From: Lentzea guizhouensis
GTDB taxonomy: Bacteria; Actinomycetota; Actinomycetes; Mycobacteriales; Pseudonocardiaceae
Assembly (NCBI RefSeq): GCF_001701025.1
Contig: NZ_CP016793.1
Span: 8,556,001 to 8,620,000, forward strand
Length of the DNA stretch: 64,000 bases
Direction of reading: 5' to 3'
Part shown: positions 42,996 through 58,011 of the stretch, piece by piece
Position numbering within the stretch: position 1 is the stretch's first letter
Layout of the letters: every line of letters begins with the position of its first letter
The notes under the pieces: model-generated
Databases searched by the model: none
Told to the model about the DNA's origin: nothing
What the model saw: only the letters and a program-made list of their open reading frames with translations
Made by a program: the position numbers and the translations under genes

Positions 42996-43765
42996 TCAGA
43001 CGGTGCCGAGCGGGCCAGGATCAGCAAGCCCGAGCTGACCGCACGTGTGTGCGTTGAACGCGAGCTGCGAGCTCATCGGTGCGGCAGACCGCGTGGTCCC
43101 GGCAACGTCCGACAGCCCCTCCTTCGACCACAACGGCGGGTACGTCGTGATCCCGTCACGCAAGCCGAGCCCAGCCACCTCCGCCTGCCACCCCGGCCAG
43201 AACATGCCCTCGTAGTACCGCTCCACCCCACCGTCGAGCATCCACATCAGCCACGCGCCCTGCCCGCCGTCGAACGTCTCCCACTCCAGCGAGTCCGGTG
43301 CGAAGTAGACGACCTGCCCCGGCTCCCCCGGCCGGCCGAACGCCGCGCAGTCCATGCCGTTCAACGCGAACACGCCGCCCAGCACGTCGTGGGCCAGCAC
43401 CAGCCCACCGACAGGAGCCCACGCCGGGTCCACCACGGCCGGAAACCCGTTGACCTCCCCCAGACCCGGCAACGCACCACCCGAGCCGCCGTACACGCGC
43501 AGCCACCCGTGGTGCAGCACCATCCCACCGGTGTTCAGCACCACCGCACCCAGCAACGACCGCGCGGTCACCTGCAGCTGCAGCAACGTCGCCCGGCAGG
43601 CAGCCTCATCCGGCGGCAGCACCACGCACGAAGAGGGAACCGCCTCCGCCACCACCGGCCAGCCCGGGTCGTCCACGTCGACCAGCTCCGCGATGTCCCG
43701 CACGACCGCCCCCAAGAACGCAGAAGAGCCCCGGCGGAACGCGCCGGGGCTCTCCCATCCAAGCA

Positions 43766-43766
<1 letters not shown>
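42996..43766 (-). CDS. DUF2625 family protein
   Basis: A 256-residue soluble protein. Recognisable parts: LQVTARSLLGAVVLNTGGMVLHHGWLRVYGG, VDPAWAPVGGLVLAHDVLGGVFALNG, DSLEWETFDGGQGAWL and FWPGWQAEVAGL, which fit DUF2625 (about 220-240 residues). Role unknown. GTG 43766 overlaps the carboxylase stop by one base, so it is the terminal gene of that operon. Confidence 0.85.
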
Positions 43767-49231
<5,465 letters not shown>

Positions 49232-49302
49232 CGACTTCTCTCCTCGCGGACAGACAACCTCAGCGGCAGTCGCCGCCCAATCGATGTACACACTCTCGTC
49301 TA

Positions 49303-49313
49303 CTACCCGGTAG
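49303..49313. promoter_or_regulatory. Inverted repeat upstream of the carboxylase
   Basis: CTACC-C-GGTAG, a perfect 5-bp dyad about 75 bases before the carboxylase start, in a locally AT-richer stretch (49280-49380). Possible operator; the rest of 49232-49463 shows nothing I can name. Confidence 0.35.
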
Positions 49314-49463
49314 GAAAACCGCTAGATCGAAGCGAGTTGAGCAGCGTGCTTTGTATGAAACCAACAAGCCACCAGGTCCTCAGCACAGCTTCACTTGAGC
49401 CCGTGTCCCAACTCACGGCGGTGCCCGTCGCCATGTGTGTGACGACGGGCACCGGGAGTGAGA

Positions 49464-49955
49464 TCAGGACTGCGGGACGCGGATCACGTCGCCGGGGTGG
49501 ATCAGGTTCGGGTCGGTGATGACGTGCGGGTTGGCCCGCACCAAACGCGGGAAGAGGTTCGCCGCGCCGTAGAACTGCTGGCTGATGGCGGACAGCGTGT
49601 CACCGGGCTTGATCGTGTACTCCTGGTGGACCCGGTAGCCCGGCACGATCAACGGCCCGTACACGACCGGCACGACGACCTTGTCGAGCTCCTCACCGTC
49701 CTCCGGCGACACCCAGAACACCTCGACGAAGAGGCGGTCCAGCGTGAAGCTCGCGCCGCTGACGTCCACGGAGATCTGGAACTGTCCGTGCCCGCCGACG
49801 CCGTCACCGGCCATGAAGGCGCCGGTGACCTCGTCGTGGCCCTCGTGGACCCGGTAGTTGAACTGCGCCTCGAACGCCCCGCCCGCGAGCCCGGCCACCA
49901 GGACCTGGCCGCCCACGAGGTCGTGGGGCGCCGGTTGCTGCACTGTGATCGACAT
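49464..49955 (-). CDS. Gmad2-LysM protein
   Basis: A 163-residue protein. Residues about 10-100 resemble a Gmad2 immunoglobulin-like domain (GGQVLVAGLAGGAFEAQFNYRV, TLDRLFVEVFWVSPEDG), and 111-163 form a LysM module (YTIKPGDTLSAISQQFYG...NPHVITDPNLIHPGDVIRVP) that would bind peptidoglycan or another GlcNAc polymer. No signal peptide is visible, which is odd for a LysM protein. ATG 49955 follows GGGGGAA. Divergent from the binding lipoprotein. Confidence 0.88.
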   Translation of the reverse strand: MSITVQQPAPHDLVGGQVLVAGLAGGAFEAQFNYRVHEGHDEVTGAFMAGDGVGGHGQFQISVDVSGASFTLDRLFVEVFWVSPEDGEELDKVVVPVVYGPLIVPGYRVHQEYTIKPGDTLSAISQQFYGAANLFPRLVRANPHVITDPNLIHPGDVIRVPQS

Positions 49956-50069
49956 GGGTGGTTCCCCCTTCCACCTTGTGTGTCGTCCGGGCGGAGTGGA
50001 CCGTTGCCGGAGGTCACCCCGGCGGCCCAATCCCACGTCCGCCGAGCCCGCGCAATCCTTTTCGCATTT

Positions 50070-50091
50070 TGCCGGGGGACTTCGCCCGGCA
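50070..50091. other. Hairpin in the divergent gap
   Basis: TGCCGGG and CCCGGCA form a 7-bp stem around 8 bases, after a T-rich stretch, between the LysM gene and the binding lipoprotein. Role unclear; may be an operator or leader structure. Confidence 0.3.
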
Positions 50092-50139
50092 TCCCCGATC
50101 GTGCTCCCACGGCGGTCCGGCCACGAGAGGATCGGGAGC

Positions 50140-51806
50140 GTGAACCGGGGAACCAAGACGACGGCGCTGGCAGCCGTCGCACTGTTGCTGGCCGCGTGCG
50201 GCGGGCCCACCGCGCCCTCCACCGGCCTGAAGGACGCGACCGACGCCCAGCTGGAGGACGTGAACCGCACCGATCCGGCGAAGCTCAAGGACGGCGGCGA
50301 GCTGAGGTGGCCGGTCACGCAGCTGGCCGACAACTGGAACAACTTCGAGCTCACCGGCACGCACATCGACGGCTACCGGATGATCTCGACGGTCATGCCG
50401 TCGCCGTTCGTGCTCAAGGCCGACTCGACGGTCGCCGAGAACCCGGACTACCTGCTGGAGGCCAAGCTCGTCTCGTCGTCACCGCAGGTGGTGACCTACC
50501 GCCTCAACCCGAAGGCGAGGTGGAGCGACGGCCGCCAGTTCTCGTGGGAGGACTTCGCGGCGCAGGCGAACGCGCTGAGCGGCAAGGCGGCCGGCTACAA
50601 GGTCGCGCTGACCGCGGGCTACGAGGACATCGCGAAGGTGGAACGCGGTGGGAGCGACCAGGACGTGAAGGTGACCTTCGCGCGAACCTACGCCGAGTGG
50701 CGGGGGCTGTTCAGCCCGCTCTACCCGAAGCAGGCGATGGCGAGCGCCGAGGCGTTCAACACCGGCTGGCAGGACGCGCCGCAGGTCACCGCGGGGCCGT
50801 TCAAGATCGGCACCATCGACCCGGTCGCCAAGTTCGTCACGGTCGTGCGCGACGACACGTGGTGGGGCGCCCGGCCGAAGCTCGACAGCATCACGTTCCG
50901 GCAGGTCGACAAGCCGGCACTGGCCGACGCGCTGGCCAACGGCGCGATCGACCTGTACGAGGTCGGGTCCAGCATCGACCTGTTCACGCGAGCGCAGTCG
51001 ATCCCCGGTGTAACGGTCCGGCAGGCGCAGACGCCGGACTACCTGCACCTGACGTTCAACGGCGGCGGCACCCTCGCCGACCCGAAGCTGCGGGTCGCGC
51101 TGATGCGCGGCATCGACACCAAGATCATCACAAAGGCGTTGCTCGGCCAGATGGTGAAGGACGAGGCCCACGTCGTCGGCAACCACTTCCTGCTGCTCGG
51201 CTCGAAGGACTACCGGGACAACTCGGCGGTGGCGTCGTTCGACGTGGAGGCGGCGCGCAAGGAGCTCGACGCGCTCGGCTGGCGGATGAACGGCGAGTAC
51301 CGCGCGAAGGACGGGAAGGAGCTCGTCGTCCGGTTCGTCGGACCGACCCCGAACCCGGTCAGCGACCAGATCTCGAAGCTGGTGCTGACCCAGTTCAAGG
51401 AGATCGGCGTCAAGCTGGCCATCGAGACCGTGCCCGCGAGTACTTCAAGGGGTACGTCAACGTCGGCAACTTCGACATCACGTGCTTCGGCTGGAAGAAG
51501 GGCCCGTACCCGATCAGCTCCACCAAGGGCATCTACCACCTCGACCCCGCGAACGTGAACCAGAACTACGGCAGGGTCGGCAGCGACACGATCAACAGGC
51601 TGATCAGCGAGGGCACCGCCGAGCTCGACGACACCAAGCGCGTGGCCATCGCGAACCGGCTCGACGAGGAGGTCTGGAAGATCGGGCACCACCTGCCGCT
51701 CTACCAGATGCCGGGTGCGGTCGCGATCCGCTCGACGCTCGCGAACATCGGCGCGGTCGGTGCCACGAGCCCGCCGGAGTGGGCGAGCATCGGCTTCACC
51801 GGCTGA
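50140..51806 (+). pseudogene. ABC solute-binding lipoprotein, family 5, with a frameshift
   Basis: A peptide-type binding lipoprotein of about 555 residues if read across frames. Signal and lipobox are intact (LLLAACGG), followed by family 5 sequence (EDVNRTDPAKLKDGGELRW; ARWSDGRQFSWEDF; AGPFKIGTI). At about 51,438 the reading frame must change: upstream reads IETVPAS and would run off; downstream EYFKGYVNVGNFDITCFGWK continues the family in the next frame to the stop at 51806. One missing base explains this. Both parts otherwise look undamaged, so a recent mutation or a sequence error is likely. No permease or ATPase genes adjoin. Confidence 0.88.
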
Positions 51807-51864
51807 TCGTCAAGACACCCCGGCCGGGGAGTTCGTTCCGGCGGTGGCGGGGTAGCCAGGCCAC

Positions 51865-52326
51865 ATGAAACCTGTCCAGACAGCGGCCGCGGTCGTCGGC
51901 GGGGCGTTCGCGCTCGTCGGCGTCCTCGGTTTCATCCCCGGCATCACCACCCACTACGACCAGCTGTCGTTCGCCGGCCACCACTCCGGCGCGCTGCTGT
52001 TCGGCCTGTTCGCGGTGTCCGTGCTGCACAACCTGGTGCACCTGGCGTTCGGCGTCGGCGGTCTGGCCATGTCCAGGACCGCGGGCACCGCGAGGCTGTT
52101 CCTGGTGGTCGGCGGTGGCATCTACGTGCTGCTGTGGGTCTACGGCTCGGTGATCGGCGCGGTGTTCGGCGAGCAGACCCGCGCGAACCTGCTGCCGGTC
52201 AACGCCGCCGACAACTGGCTGCACCTGGGCCTCGGCGCGGCGATGCTCCTGCTCGGCATCGGCACGACCGCGTACGAACGGTCCCGCGGCGACTACACCT
52301 CGGCCGGCCACACCCCCAACAGCTAA
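51865..52326 (+). CDS. DUF4383 membrane protein
   Basis: A 153-residue four-helix protein: AAAVVGGAFALVGVLGFIPGI, LFGLFAVSVLHNLVHLAFGVGGL, LFLVVGGGIYVLLWVYG and NWLHLGLGAAMLLLGIG. The HNLVH and ADNWLHLGLG motifs are typical of DUF4383. Function unknown; conserved across actinobacteria. Convergent with the TspO gene with a four-base overlap. Confidence 0.9.
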   Translation: MKPVQTAAAVVGGAFALVGVLGFIPGITTHYDQLSFAGHHSGALLFGLFAVSVLHNLVHLAFGVGGLAMSRTAGTARLFLVVGGGIYVLLWVYGSVIGAVFGEQTRANLLPVNAADNWLHLGLGAAMLLLGIGTTAYERSRGDYTSAGHTPNS

Positions 52327-52799
52327 TTGCTCAGGGCGATCGAGATGTTCAGGGCCGCCGCGAAGCTGACCCACGCCAGATAGGGCACGAGCAGCAGCGC
52401 GGCGGCCTTGCTGCGCGAGAAGAACACGACGGCGAGCGCGGCGATCGACAGCCACAGCAGCAAGATCTCCGCGAACGCCGCCGAGTACCAGCCGAGCCCG
52501 AAGAACAACGGCGTCCACAACGCGTTCAGCACCAGCTGCACGCCGAACAGCGTCAGCTCGCCGCGGCCGGCACCGCCGCGCCACGCCAGCCAGCCGGACA
52601 ACGCGATCAGTCCGTAGAGCACGGTCCACACCGGACCGAACAGCCAGCCCGGCGGTGCCCACGACGGCCGTTGCAGCGCCTGGTACTCCGCCCCCGCCGA
52701 CACGGAGAACAGCGAGCCGACCACGGCGGTCACCACGACCGCCGCGACGAACACGAGCAGCACGCGCACCGGGTGGTGGCGCAGGGGCAGAGCGGTCAT
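52323..52799 (-). CDS. tspO: TspO/MBR tryptophan-rich sensory protein
   Basis: A 158-residue five-helix membrane protein. Family hallmarks: QRPSWAPPGWLFGPVWTVLYGLIALS after TM1, QLVLNALWTPLFFGLGWYS, and the end PYLAWVSFAAALNISI. TspO binds porphyrins and heme and often responds to light or oxygen stress. ATG 52799 overlaps the stop of the 98-codon gene (ATGA). It is the third gene of an operon headed by a B12-binding MerR-type regulator, suggesting light- or cobalamin-dependent control. Confidence 0.95.
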   Translation of the reverse strand: MTALPLRHHPVRVLLVFVAAVVVTAVVGSLFSVSAGAEYQALQRPSWAPPGWLFGPVWTVLYGLIALSGWLAWRGGAGRGELTLFGVQLVLNALWTPLFFGLGWYSAAFAEILLLWLSIAALAVVFFSRSKAAALLLVPYLAWVSFAAALNISIALSN

Positions 52800-53092
52800 C
52801 GGGGACTCCCCACAGGCAGGGCGCGGACGATGGCGAGCACGGTCGCGCGGCTCGGTGCGGCACGTTCGGCGGCGCCGAGCAACGACACCTCGTCGGCCAG
52901 CACCGCGCGCCGGATCTCGGCGCCCCTGCCGGGTACCTCCCGCAGCAGCGCGTCAACCAGCCGCGACCGCAACGCCCTCCCGGCGGCGTCGTCGGACGGC
53001 AGGAGCCGCCAGTGCGCGCGCAGCACCCGTTCGGCGACGCCTTCGTCACCCGCCGCCCACAGCAGGCGGATCATCCGATCGGCGAGGCTCAC
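52796..53092 (-). CDS. Small helical hypothetical protein, middle gene of the TspO operon
   Basis: A 98-residue soluble helical protein (MSLADRMIRLLWAAGDEGVAERVL; RALRSRLVDALLREVPG). No family recognised. GTG 53092 begins ten bases after the regulator's stop, and its own stop overlaps the tspO start. Operon position implies a part in the same light/tetrapyrrole response. A shared inverted repeat lies 18 bases before its start. Confidence 0.7.
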   Translation of the reverse strand: MSLADRMIRLLWAAGDEGVAERVLRAHWRLLPSDDAAGRALRSRLVDALLREVPGRGAEIRRAVLADEVSLLGAAERAAPSRATVLAIVRALPVGSPR

Positions 53093-53102
53093 ACCCCGGA
53101 GC

Positions 53103-53888
53103 CTAGATTCGATTCAAAATCGTTTCAACAGCTGCTGTCAGCGTGTCGACCCGTTCAACCCCCTCCGGCAGCTCCACCTGGGCCCAGCCCGCGCCTCCCA
53201 CCAGCACCGACACCCCGTCGAGGGCTTTGAGGGGCACCTGGGTCGCATACACGCGATCGTGTGCCCACACGAAGACGACACGCGGTCGCAACACGTCAAC
53301 CGCGCTGACCAACGCATCTCCCGGCACCCGCGCTCCGAGGTTCCTGGCCGTGCACTGGTGCTCCGCGAGCGCCGCGGCCAGCACGTCGAGCGGCAGGCTG
53401 TGCTGCTCGTCCGGCGCGCAAGCCAGCAGCACCGCCGGCGGGCCCGCCGTGAGCGACGCCCGCATCGCGTCCCCGATGCTGGTGCTCGCGCAGTGCTCGA
53501 CCTCGACCCCCGCCGCCGTGGTGGCGACCTGCTCCCCCAGCTCGACCAGGAACGGCGCCAGCACCACGTCCCAGGTGTGCACGACGCCGTGCCGGGCGAT
53601 CAGGTCGACGGCGACGCGCCGCATCTCCGCGGCGTCCAGGCGGGCCGCCGCGGCCTCGAAGTCCAGGTCCCCGGTCGGCGTCACGGTCGCGGCCGCCGAC
53701 GCCGGCGACACCCCGGTCGAGGTCAGCTCGACCATCCGCTTCAGCCGGGCGACGTCGTCCTCGCTGTAGCGGCGGTGCTTGCCCTCGACCCGCGTGCTGG
53801 GCCCCAGCCCGTAGCGGCGGTCCCAGGTGCGCAGGGTCGTCGGCGAGACGCCGAGCATCCGGGCGACCGCACCCGCACTCCACTCCAC
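53103..53888 (-). CDS. MerR-type regulator with B12-binding domain (CarH/LitR-like)
   Basis: A 261-residue regulator. Residues 1-70 are a MerR helix-turn-helix (WSAGAVARMLGVSPTTLRTWDRRYG, wing GKHRRYSEDDV). Residues about 85-160 form a helical cap, and 165-261 a cobalamin-binding-like Rossmann domain with the DEQHSLPL (ExHxLP-like) His loop and VLVGGAGWAQ. CarH/LitR proteins use adenosylcobalamin as a light sensor and repress until light exposure. GTG 53888 follows GGGAGGTG. It heads the operon ending in tspO. Confidence 0.85.
   Translation of the reverse strand: MEWSAGAVARMLGVSPTTLRTWDRRYGLGPSTRVEGKHRRYSEDDVARLKRMVELTSTGVSPASAAATVTPTGDLDFEAAAARLDAAEMRRVAVDLIARHGVVHTWDVVLAPFLVELGEQVATTAAGVEVEHCASTSIGDAMRASLTAGPPAVLLACAPDEQHSLPLDVLAAALAEHQCTARNLGARVPGDALVSAVDVLRPRVVFVWAHDRVYATQVPLKALDGVSVLVGGAGWAQVELPEGVERVDTLTAAVETILNRI
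53110..53122. promoter_or_regulatory. Operator-like 13-mer before the second operon gene
   Basis: CGATT-CAA-AATCG, a perfect 5-bp inverted repeat overlapping the last codons of the B12-type regulator and upstream of the 98-codon gene. It matches the 13-mer before the regulator itself. Confidence 0.65.
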
Positions 53889-53910
53889 CGAAGCGCACCT
53901 CCCCTCGCAT

Positions 53911-53923
53911 CGGTTCTGAATCG
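53911..53923. promoter_or_regulatory. Operator-like 13-mer before the B12-type regulator
   Basis: CGGTT-CTG-AATCG, 23 bases upstream of the regulator start, agrees with the 53110 site at 10 of 13 positions, and both are flanked by T. Likely autoregulatory site. Confidence 0.6.
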
Positions 53924-54002
53924 TAATGCCACGGGCACGAAAAGGCCCCCGGCACAACGCCGAGGGCCGTTCGGGTCCCGTCCGGTGCGGAGACCGGTCA
54001 GG

Positions 54003-54770
54003 TCACTTCCTCTTGCCGGTGACCAGTGCGCGCAGCTGGTTGCCGCGCCTGCGCAGCCCCCACTTGGTCACGCGGATCAGCGCCTCGCGCACGATGTTGC
54101 CGCTCATCTTCGACTCGCCGTACTCGCGCTCGCGGAACGTGATCGGCACCTCGCGCACCCGGAAGCCCAGCTCGATCGTCCGCCACAGCAGGTCGATCTG
54201 GAAGCAGTACCCGGCGGAGGCGACCGACGCGAGGTTGAGCTTGCGCAGCGTGTCCGCGCGGAAGGCGCGGAAGCCGCCCGTCATGTCGCGGATGTTGGCG
54301 CCGAGCGCGATGCGCGAGTAGAGCGAGCCGCCGCGCGAGAGCACCTCGCGCTGCATCGGCCAGTTCACCACCTCGCCGCCGGGCACCCAGCGCGAGCCGA
54401 TCACCAGGTCCGCCTGCGGCAGCGCGTCCAGCAGCCGGTGCAGCTGCTCGGGCGCGTGCGAGCCGTCAGCGTCCATTTCGCACACAACGCCGTACTCGCG
54501 TTCCAGCGCCCACTGGAAACCGGCGACGTAGGCGGCACCGAGGCCCGCCTTCTCCGTGCGGTGCATGACGTGCACGCGCTCGTCGGCGGCTGCCATCTCG
54601 TCGGCGAGCTGGCCGGTGCCATCGGGGCTGCCGTCGTCGACCACCAGCACGTGCACGTCGGGCAGTGCCGTGTGCAGCCTCTTGACGATCTTTCCGATGT
54701 TGTCCCGCTCGTTGTAGGTCGGGATCACCACCAGCACCTGCCCGAGTTCCTGGTCAGGCTGCTGCGCCAT
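54003..54770 (-). CDS. ppm1: Polyprenol-phosphate mannose synthase-type glycosyltransferase
   Basis: A 255-residue GT2 enzyme that transfers mannose from GDP-mannose to polyprenyl phosphate at the membrane. [32 protein letters not shown] (metal DxD), GSRWVPGG, and the DPM1-type ending [14 protein letters not shown]. Start ATG 54770 lies 17 bases inside the end of lnt. The lnt-ppm pair is fused in one Mycobacterium protein (Ppm1), here separate. It supplies mannose for glycolipids or O-mannosylation. Confidence 0.93.
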   Translation of the reverse strand: MAQQPDQELGQVLVVIPTYNERDNIGKIVKRLHTALPDVHVLVVDDGSPDGTGQLADEMAAADERVHVMHRTEKAGLGAAYVAGFQWALEREYGVVCEMDADGSHAPEQLHRLLDALPQADLVIGSRWVPGGEVVNWPMQREVLSRGGSLYSRIALGANIRDMTGGFRAFRADTLRKLNLASVASAGYCFQIDLLWRTIELGFRVREVPITFREREYGESKMSGNIVREALIRVTKWGLRRRGNQLRALVTGKRK

Positions 54771-56310
54771 TCGAGTCCTTCCGTCGTCGTGTGAAGCCCA
54801 GCGCCAACGCGACAAGGCCCGCAGCGGTCAACACCCACCCGGGCCAGGCTCCAAGCCAAGTCGCCAGCGTAGTCTGTGACCGCAGCGGCAGTGTCGCGAC
54901 CAGGGCGTCGGGCGTGAAAAGGCCGGTCTTCTGCGTGACCGAACCGTCGGGTTGCACGATCGCGCTGACCCCGGAGGTGGCCGCCACCACCACGGCCCGG
55001 CCGTGTTCCACGGCACGCACGCGTGACATGGAAAGCTGCTGGTAGGTCATCTCCGTGCGGCCGAACGTGGCGTTGTTCGTGGGGATCGCGATGATCGTCG
55101 CGCCCGCCGTCACGGAGTCGCGGACCACTGAGTCGAACGCCACTTCGTAACATGTGTCAAGTGCGACCTGCGCGGGCCCCATCCGGAAGCCCTCCGGGTC
55201 GCTGCCGGGCTGGAAGACGCCCGCGCGGTCCACATCGGACGAGAACAGCCGGAAGAAGGACCTCATCGGCATGGTCTCGCCGAACGGCTGCAGCTTGCGC
55301 TTGGTGTAGGTGTCGGTGGCGCCCTTCCCGGGCTCCCACAGCACGACCTGGTTGCGCGGCAGCCCGTCGGAGCGGTCGACCACCACGGCGCCCACCGCGA
55401 CCGGCGCCTTGATCGCGTTCGCGGCGGCGTCGATCGCGGCCTTGGCGTCGGCGTTGCGGAACGGGTCGATGTCGGAGGAGTTCTCCGGCCAGATCACGAC
55501 GTCCGGCTGCTTCGCCTTGCCGGCGGCCACGTCCGCGGCGAGCTCGATCGTCTTCTTCACGTGGTTGTCCAGCACGGCCCGGCGCTGCGCGTTGAAGTCG
55601 AGACCCGCGCGCGGCACGTTGCCCTGGATCGCCGCGACCGTCACGGTGCCCGCGGAGGCGTCCACGCCCACCGGCACGCCGAACCCGGCCACCAGCGGCA
55701 CCACGAGCAGCGGCAGCCCGAGCTTCCAGTTCTTCGTCAGCCAGAACAGGCCGAACCCGGTCAGCACCACCGCGAACGACACCAGCGGCGCGCCACCGAC
55801 GGCGGCGAGCGGCAGGAACCAGCCCTCCGGCTGTCCGAACGCGACCTTGCCCCAGGTGAAGCCGCCGAACGGGAACACCTCGCGCAGCGCCTCGTCCGCC
55901 GCCCACAGGAATGCCGCCCACAGCGGCCAGGCGGGCAGCCGGGACGTGAACGCCATCGCCGTCGTGCCGATCGAGATCATCAACGCGCATGCGAACGCCA
56001 GCGGCAGCCACGCGACCAGCCCGACGAACTCCCCGGTCCACCGCAGCAACGGCACCATGAACCCGAGACCGAACAACAAGCCGTATCCGAACCCAGCGCG
56101 CGCACGACGGCCGTACAGCACGTACGCGAGCAACGCGAACCCGATCGGCGCCAGGAACCACAGCGGCCGCGGCGGGAAGCTGAGGTAGATCAGCACGCCA
56201 CCGGCGACGGCGAGTGCCACGCGCAGCAGGACGGGCCCGCTGATCCGCCGGCGGCGGACGGGCGTTTCCGGCGAATCCGGCGGATCCGGCGCCATCGGGG
56301 GTGCGACCAC
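54754..56310 (-). CDS. lnt: Apolipoprotein N-acyltransferase
   Basis: A 518-residue membrane enzyme adding the third acyl chain to lipoproteins. About six N-terminal helices ([27 protein letters not shown] onward) are followed by a nitrilase-like domain with the catalytic triad Glu (VVIWPENSS), Lys ([12 protein letters not shown]) and Cys (LDTCYEVAF). GTG 56310 and ATG 56295 are both possible. Coupled to the mannose synthase. It would mature the two lipoproteins seen in this window. Confidence 0.95.
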   Translation of the reverse strand: MVAPPMAPDPPDSPETPVRRRRISGPVLLRVALAVAGGVLIYLSFPPRPLWFLAPIGFALLAYVLYGRRARAGFGYGLLFGLGFMVPLLRWTGEFVGLVAWLPLAFACALMISIGTTAMAFTSRLPAWPLWAAFLWAADEALREVFPFGGFTWGKVAFGQPEGWFLPLAAVGGAPLVSFAVVLTGFGLFWLTKNWKLGLPLLVVPLVAGFGVPVGVDASAGTVTVAAIQGNVPRAGLDFNAQRRAVLDNHVKKTIELAADVAAGKAKQPDVVIWPENSSDIDPFRNADAKAAIDAAANAIKAPVAVGAVVVDRSDGLPRNQVVLWEPGKGATDTYTKRKLQPFGETMPMRSFFRLFSSDVDRAGVFQPGSDPEGFRMGPAQVALDTCYEVAFDSVVRDSVTAGATIIAIPTNNATFGRTEMTYQQLSMSRVRAVEHGRAVVVAATSGVSAIVQPDGSVTQKTGLFTPDALVATLPLRSQTTLATWLGAWPGWVLTAAGLVALALGFTRRRKDSNGAAA

Positions 56311-56494
56311 CCGTTCAGCCTACGAGGCCCCTCGCCGACCGGGTGCAGCGCGGGGTGGAGCCGCATTCACGACGAATGCGGAACGGCATCCGCCGCCACC
56401 AATTGGAACGTTCGGTCGGCAACGAACTGGTCGATGAACACCAAACCGGGCCTGTCACTTCGGTAAGGTTCGGAGATAAATCAGGAGGTGACGG

Positions 56495-57106
56495 ATGCCC
56501 CGTCCAAGCGTGGAAGCCGAACGCAAAGCGCAGATCCTCGCGTCCACCTGCAAGGTGATCGCCGCCGAGGGCTTTCGCCACCTCCGCGTGTCCGACGTCG
56601 CGAGAGACGCGGGCGTCTCCGGTGGCACGGTCCACTACTACTTCGAGACCAAGCGCGAGCTGACCGACGCCGCGTTCGAGCACTGCTTCGAGCAGTCGCT
56701 CAAGCGCCGCCGCTGGATCCTCGAGTCCGACGAGACGCCGCTGTCGCGGCTGCGCATGGTCGTCGAGTCGTACCTGCCGCGGGGCGCGGAGACCGTGGAG
56801 GCGTGGAAGATCTGGGCCGAGCTGTGGGTCGAGGCGATCCGCAGCCCCGAGCTGCAGGAGCTCAACGAGCGCTTCTACGGCGAATGGCGCGACATCGTCG
56901 CGAGCATCTTCCGCGACGGCCAGGAGACCGGCGACATCCGGTCGGAGGACGACCCGGTCGAGCTGGCGAACATGCTGGTCAGCATGCTCGACGGGCTTGC
57001 TCTGCAGGTACTGGCCGGATCGCGGTCCATGACCGTGGACGTCATGCGCACGACATGCCTGAGGTTCGTCGACCAGCTGTCAGGGGTAACCCAGGGCTGT
57101 CCCTGA
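56495..57106 (+). CDS. TetR-family regulator (BetI-like)
   Basis: A 203-residue regulator. Helix-turn-helix VSDVARDAGVSGGTVHYYFETKRELTDAAF, then a helical C-terminal domain with EAWKIWAELWVEAIRSPEL of the BetI-like TetR_C_6 type. ATG 56495 follows the very strong CAGGAGGTGACGG. Upstream, GTTCGGTCGGCAACGAAC (56410-56427) has inverted ends and may be the operator. The target is not obvious; lnt is divergent. Confidence 0.88.
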   Translation: MPRPSVEAERKAQILASTCKVIAAEGFRHLRVSDVARDAGVSGGTVHYYFETKRELTDAAFEHCFEQSLKRRRWILESDETPLSRLRMVVESYLPRGAETVEAWKIWAELWVEAIRSPELQELNERFYGEWRDIVASIFRDGQETGDIRSEDDPVELANMLVSMLDGLALQVLAGSRSMTVDVMRTTCLRFVDQLSGVTQGCP

Positions 57107-57141
57107 TGCAACAGACGGACCGGCGGGAGCATTGTGAAGTC

Positions 57142-57336
57142 ATGACCACGACAGTTGCATTGAGCAGGCCCAGGACCAACCGGAAGATCGCGGGTGTGTG
57201 CGCGGGGCTCGCCCAGCGCTGGGGTATGAAGGCGGGCACGGTGCGGCTGCTGTTCGTGCTGTCGTGCCTCCTGCCCGGCCCGCAGTTCGTCGTCTACCTC
57301 GTGCTTTGGGTGATGATGCCCGACCGCGGTTATTGA
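57142..57336 (+). CDS. PspC-domain protein
   Basis: A 64-residue protein. RTNRKIAGVCAGLAQRWGMKAGTVRLLFVLSCLLPG and one membrane helix (FVVYLVLWVMMP) make a typical minimal PspC of actinobacteria. Proposed to act in envelope stress. ATG 57142 is family-like. Stand-alone, 35 bases after the TetR gene. Confidence 0.92.
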   Translation: MTTTVALSRPRTNRKIAGVCAGLAQRWGMKAGTVRLLFVLSCLLPGPQFVVYLVLWVMMPDRGY

Positions 57337-57455
57337 TCGCGACGCTTCGAGACCCACGTGCCGTGTCCCGGTGCGTGGGTCGCGTTGTGCGTCCAATTCG
57401 CGCGTGCACAATGTGTTTGTAGAAGGCCTGTGCCAAATGCGGTAGAAGGTTCTCC

Positions 57456-58010
57456 ATGGAGATCACCGCCTTCCTGGACCGCAAGCTGGCACGCCGGTTC
57501 CGCACCTACGACGCGGACGGCGACGGGTTCATCGGGCGTGATGACTTCACATCGGCGGGACTGCGCACCACGCGGGCGTTCGGGCTCCGTGACGACGAGC
57601 CGAAGGCGGTGTGGTTCCAGGCGTCGCTGAGCGGGCTGTGGCAGCAGCTGTCCGCCGCCACCGACACCGACCACGACGGCCGGATCAGCGTCGACGAGTA
57701 CAAGAAGGCGTTCGCGGACGGGCTGCTGGAGACGCCGGAGTCGTTCGACGAGGGCTACCGGCCGTTCCTGGACGCGGTGATGGCGATCGCCGACGAGGAC
57801 GGCGACGGCAAGCTCACCGTCGAGGAGCACGTGAAGTGGACGGGTGCGTTGATGAACCTGGCCGAGGCCGACGCCCGGATGATCCACGACATCCTGTCCG
57901 ACGACGACGGGCTGCTGTCGACGCAGGCGCTGCTGGAGGCGATCCGGGAGTTCTACTTCTCCGAGGACCCCGCGGCCGCCGGCAACTGGCTGCTCGGGTC
58001 GTTGGACTGA
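57456..58010 (+). CDS. Calerythrin-like EF-hand calcium-binding protein A
   Basis: A 184-residue cytoplasmic protein with four EF-hand positions. EF1 DADGDGFIGRDD, EF2 DTDHDGRISVDE and EF3 DEDGDGKLTVEE are canonical 12-residue loops; EF4 (DDDGLLSTQALL) has lost acidic ligands. Related to calerythrin of Saccharopolyspora. Starts at ATG 57456. A close paralog lies at 61205 with a different degenerate loop. The GNAT gene begins one base after its stop. Confidence 0.92.
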   Translation: MEITAFLDRKLARRFRTYDADGDGFIGRDDFTSAGLRTTRAFGLRDDEPKAVWFQASLSGLWQQLSAATDTDHDGRISVDEYKKAFADGLLETPESFDEGYRPFLDAVMAIADEDGDGKLTVEEHVKWTGALMNLAEADARMIHDILSDDDGLLSTQALLEAIREFYFSEDPAAAGNWLLGSLD

Positions 58011-58011
58011 C

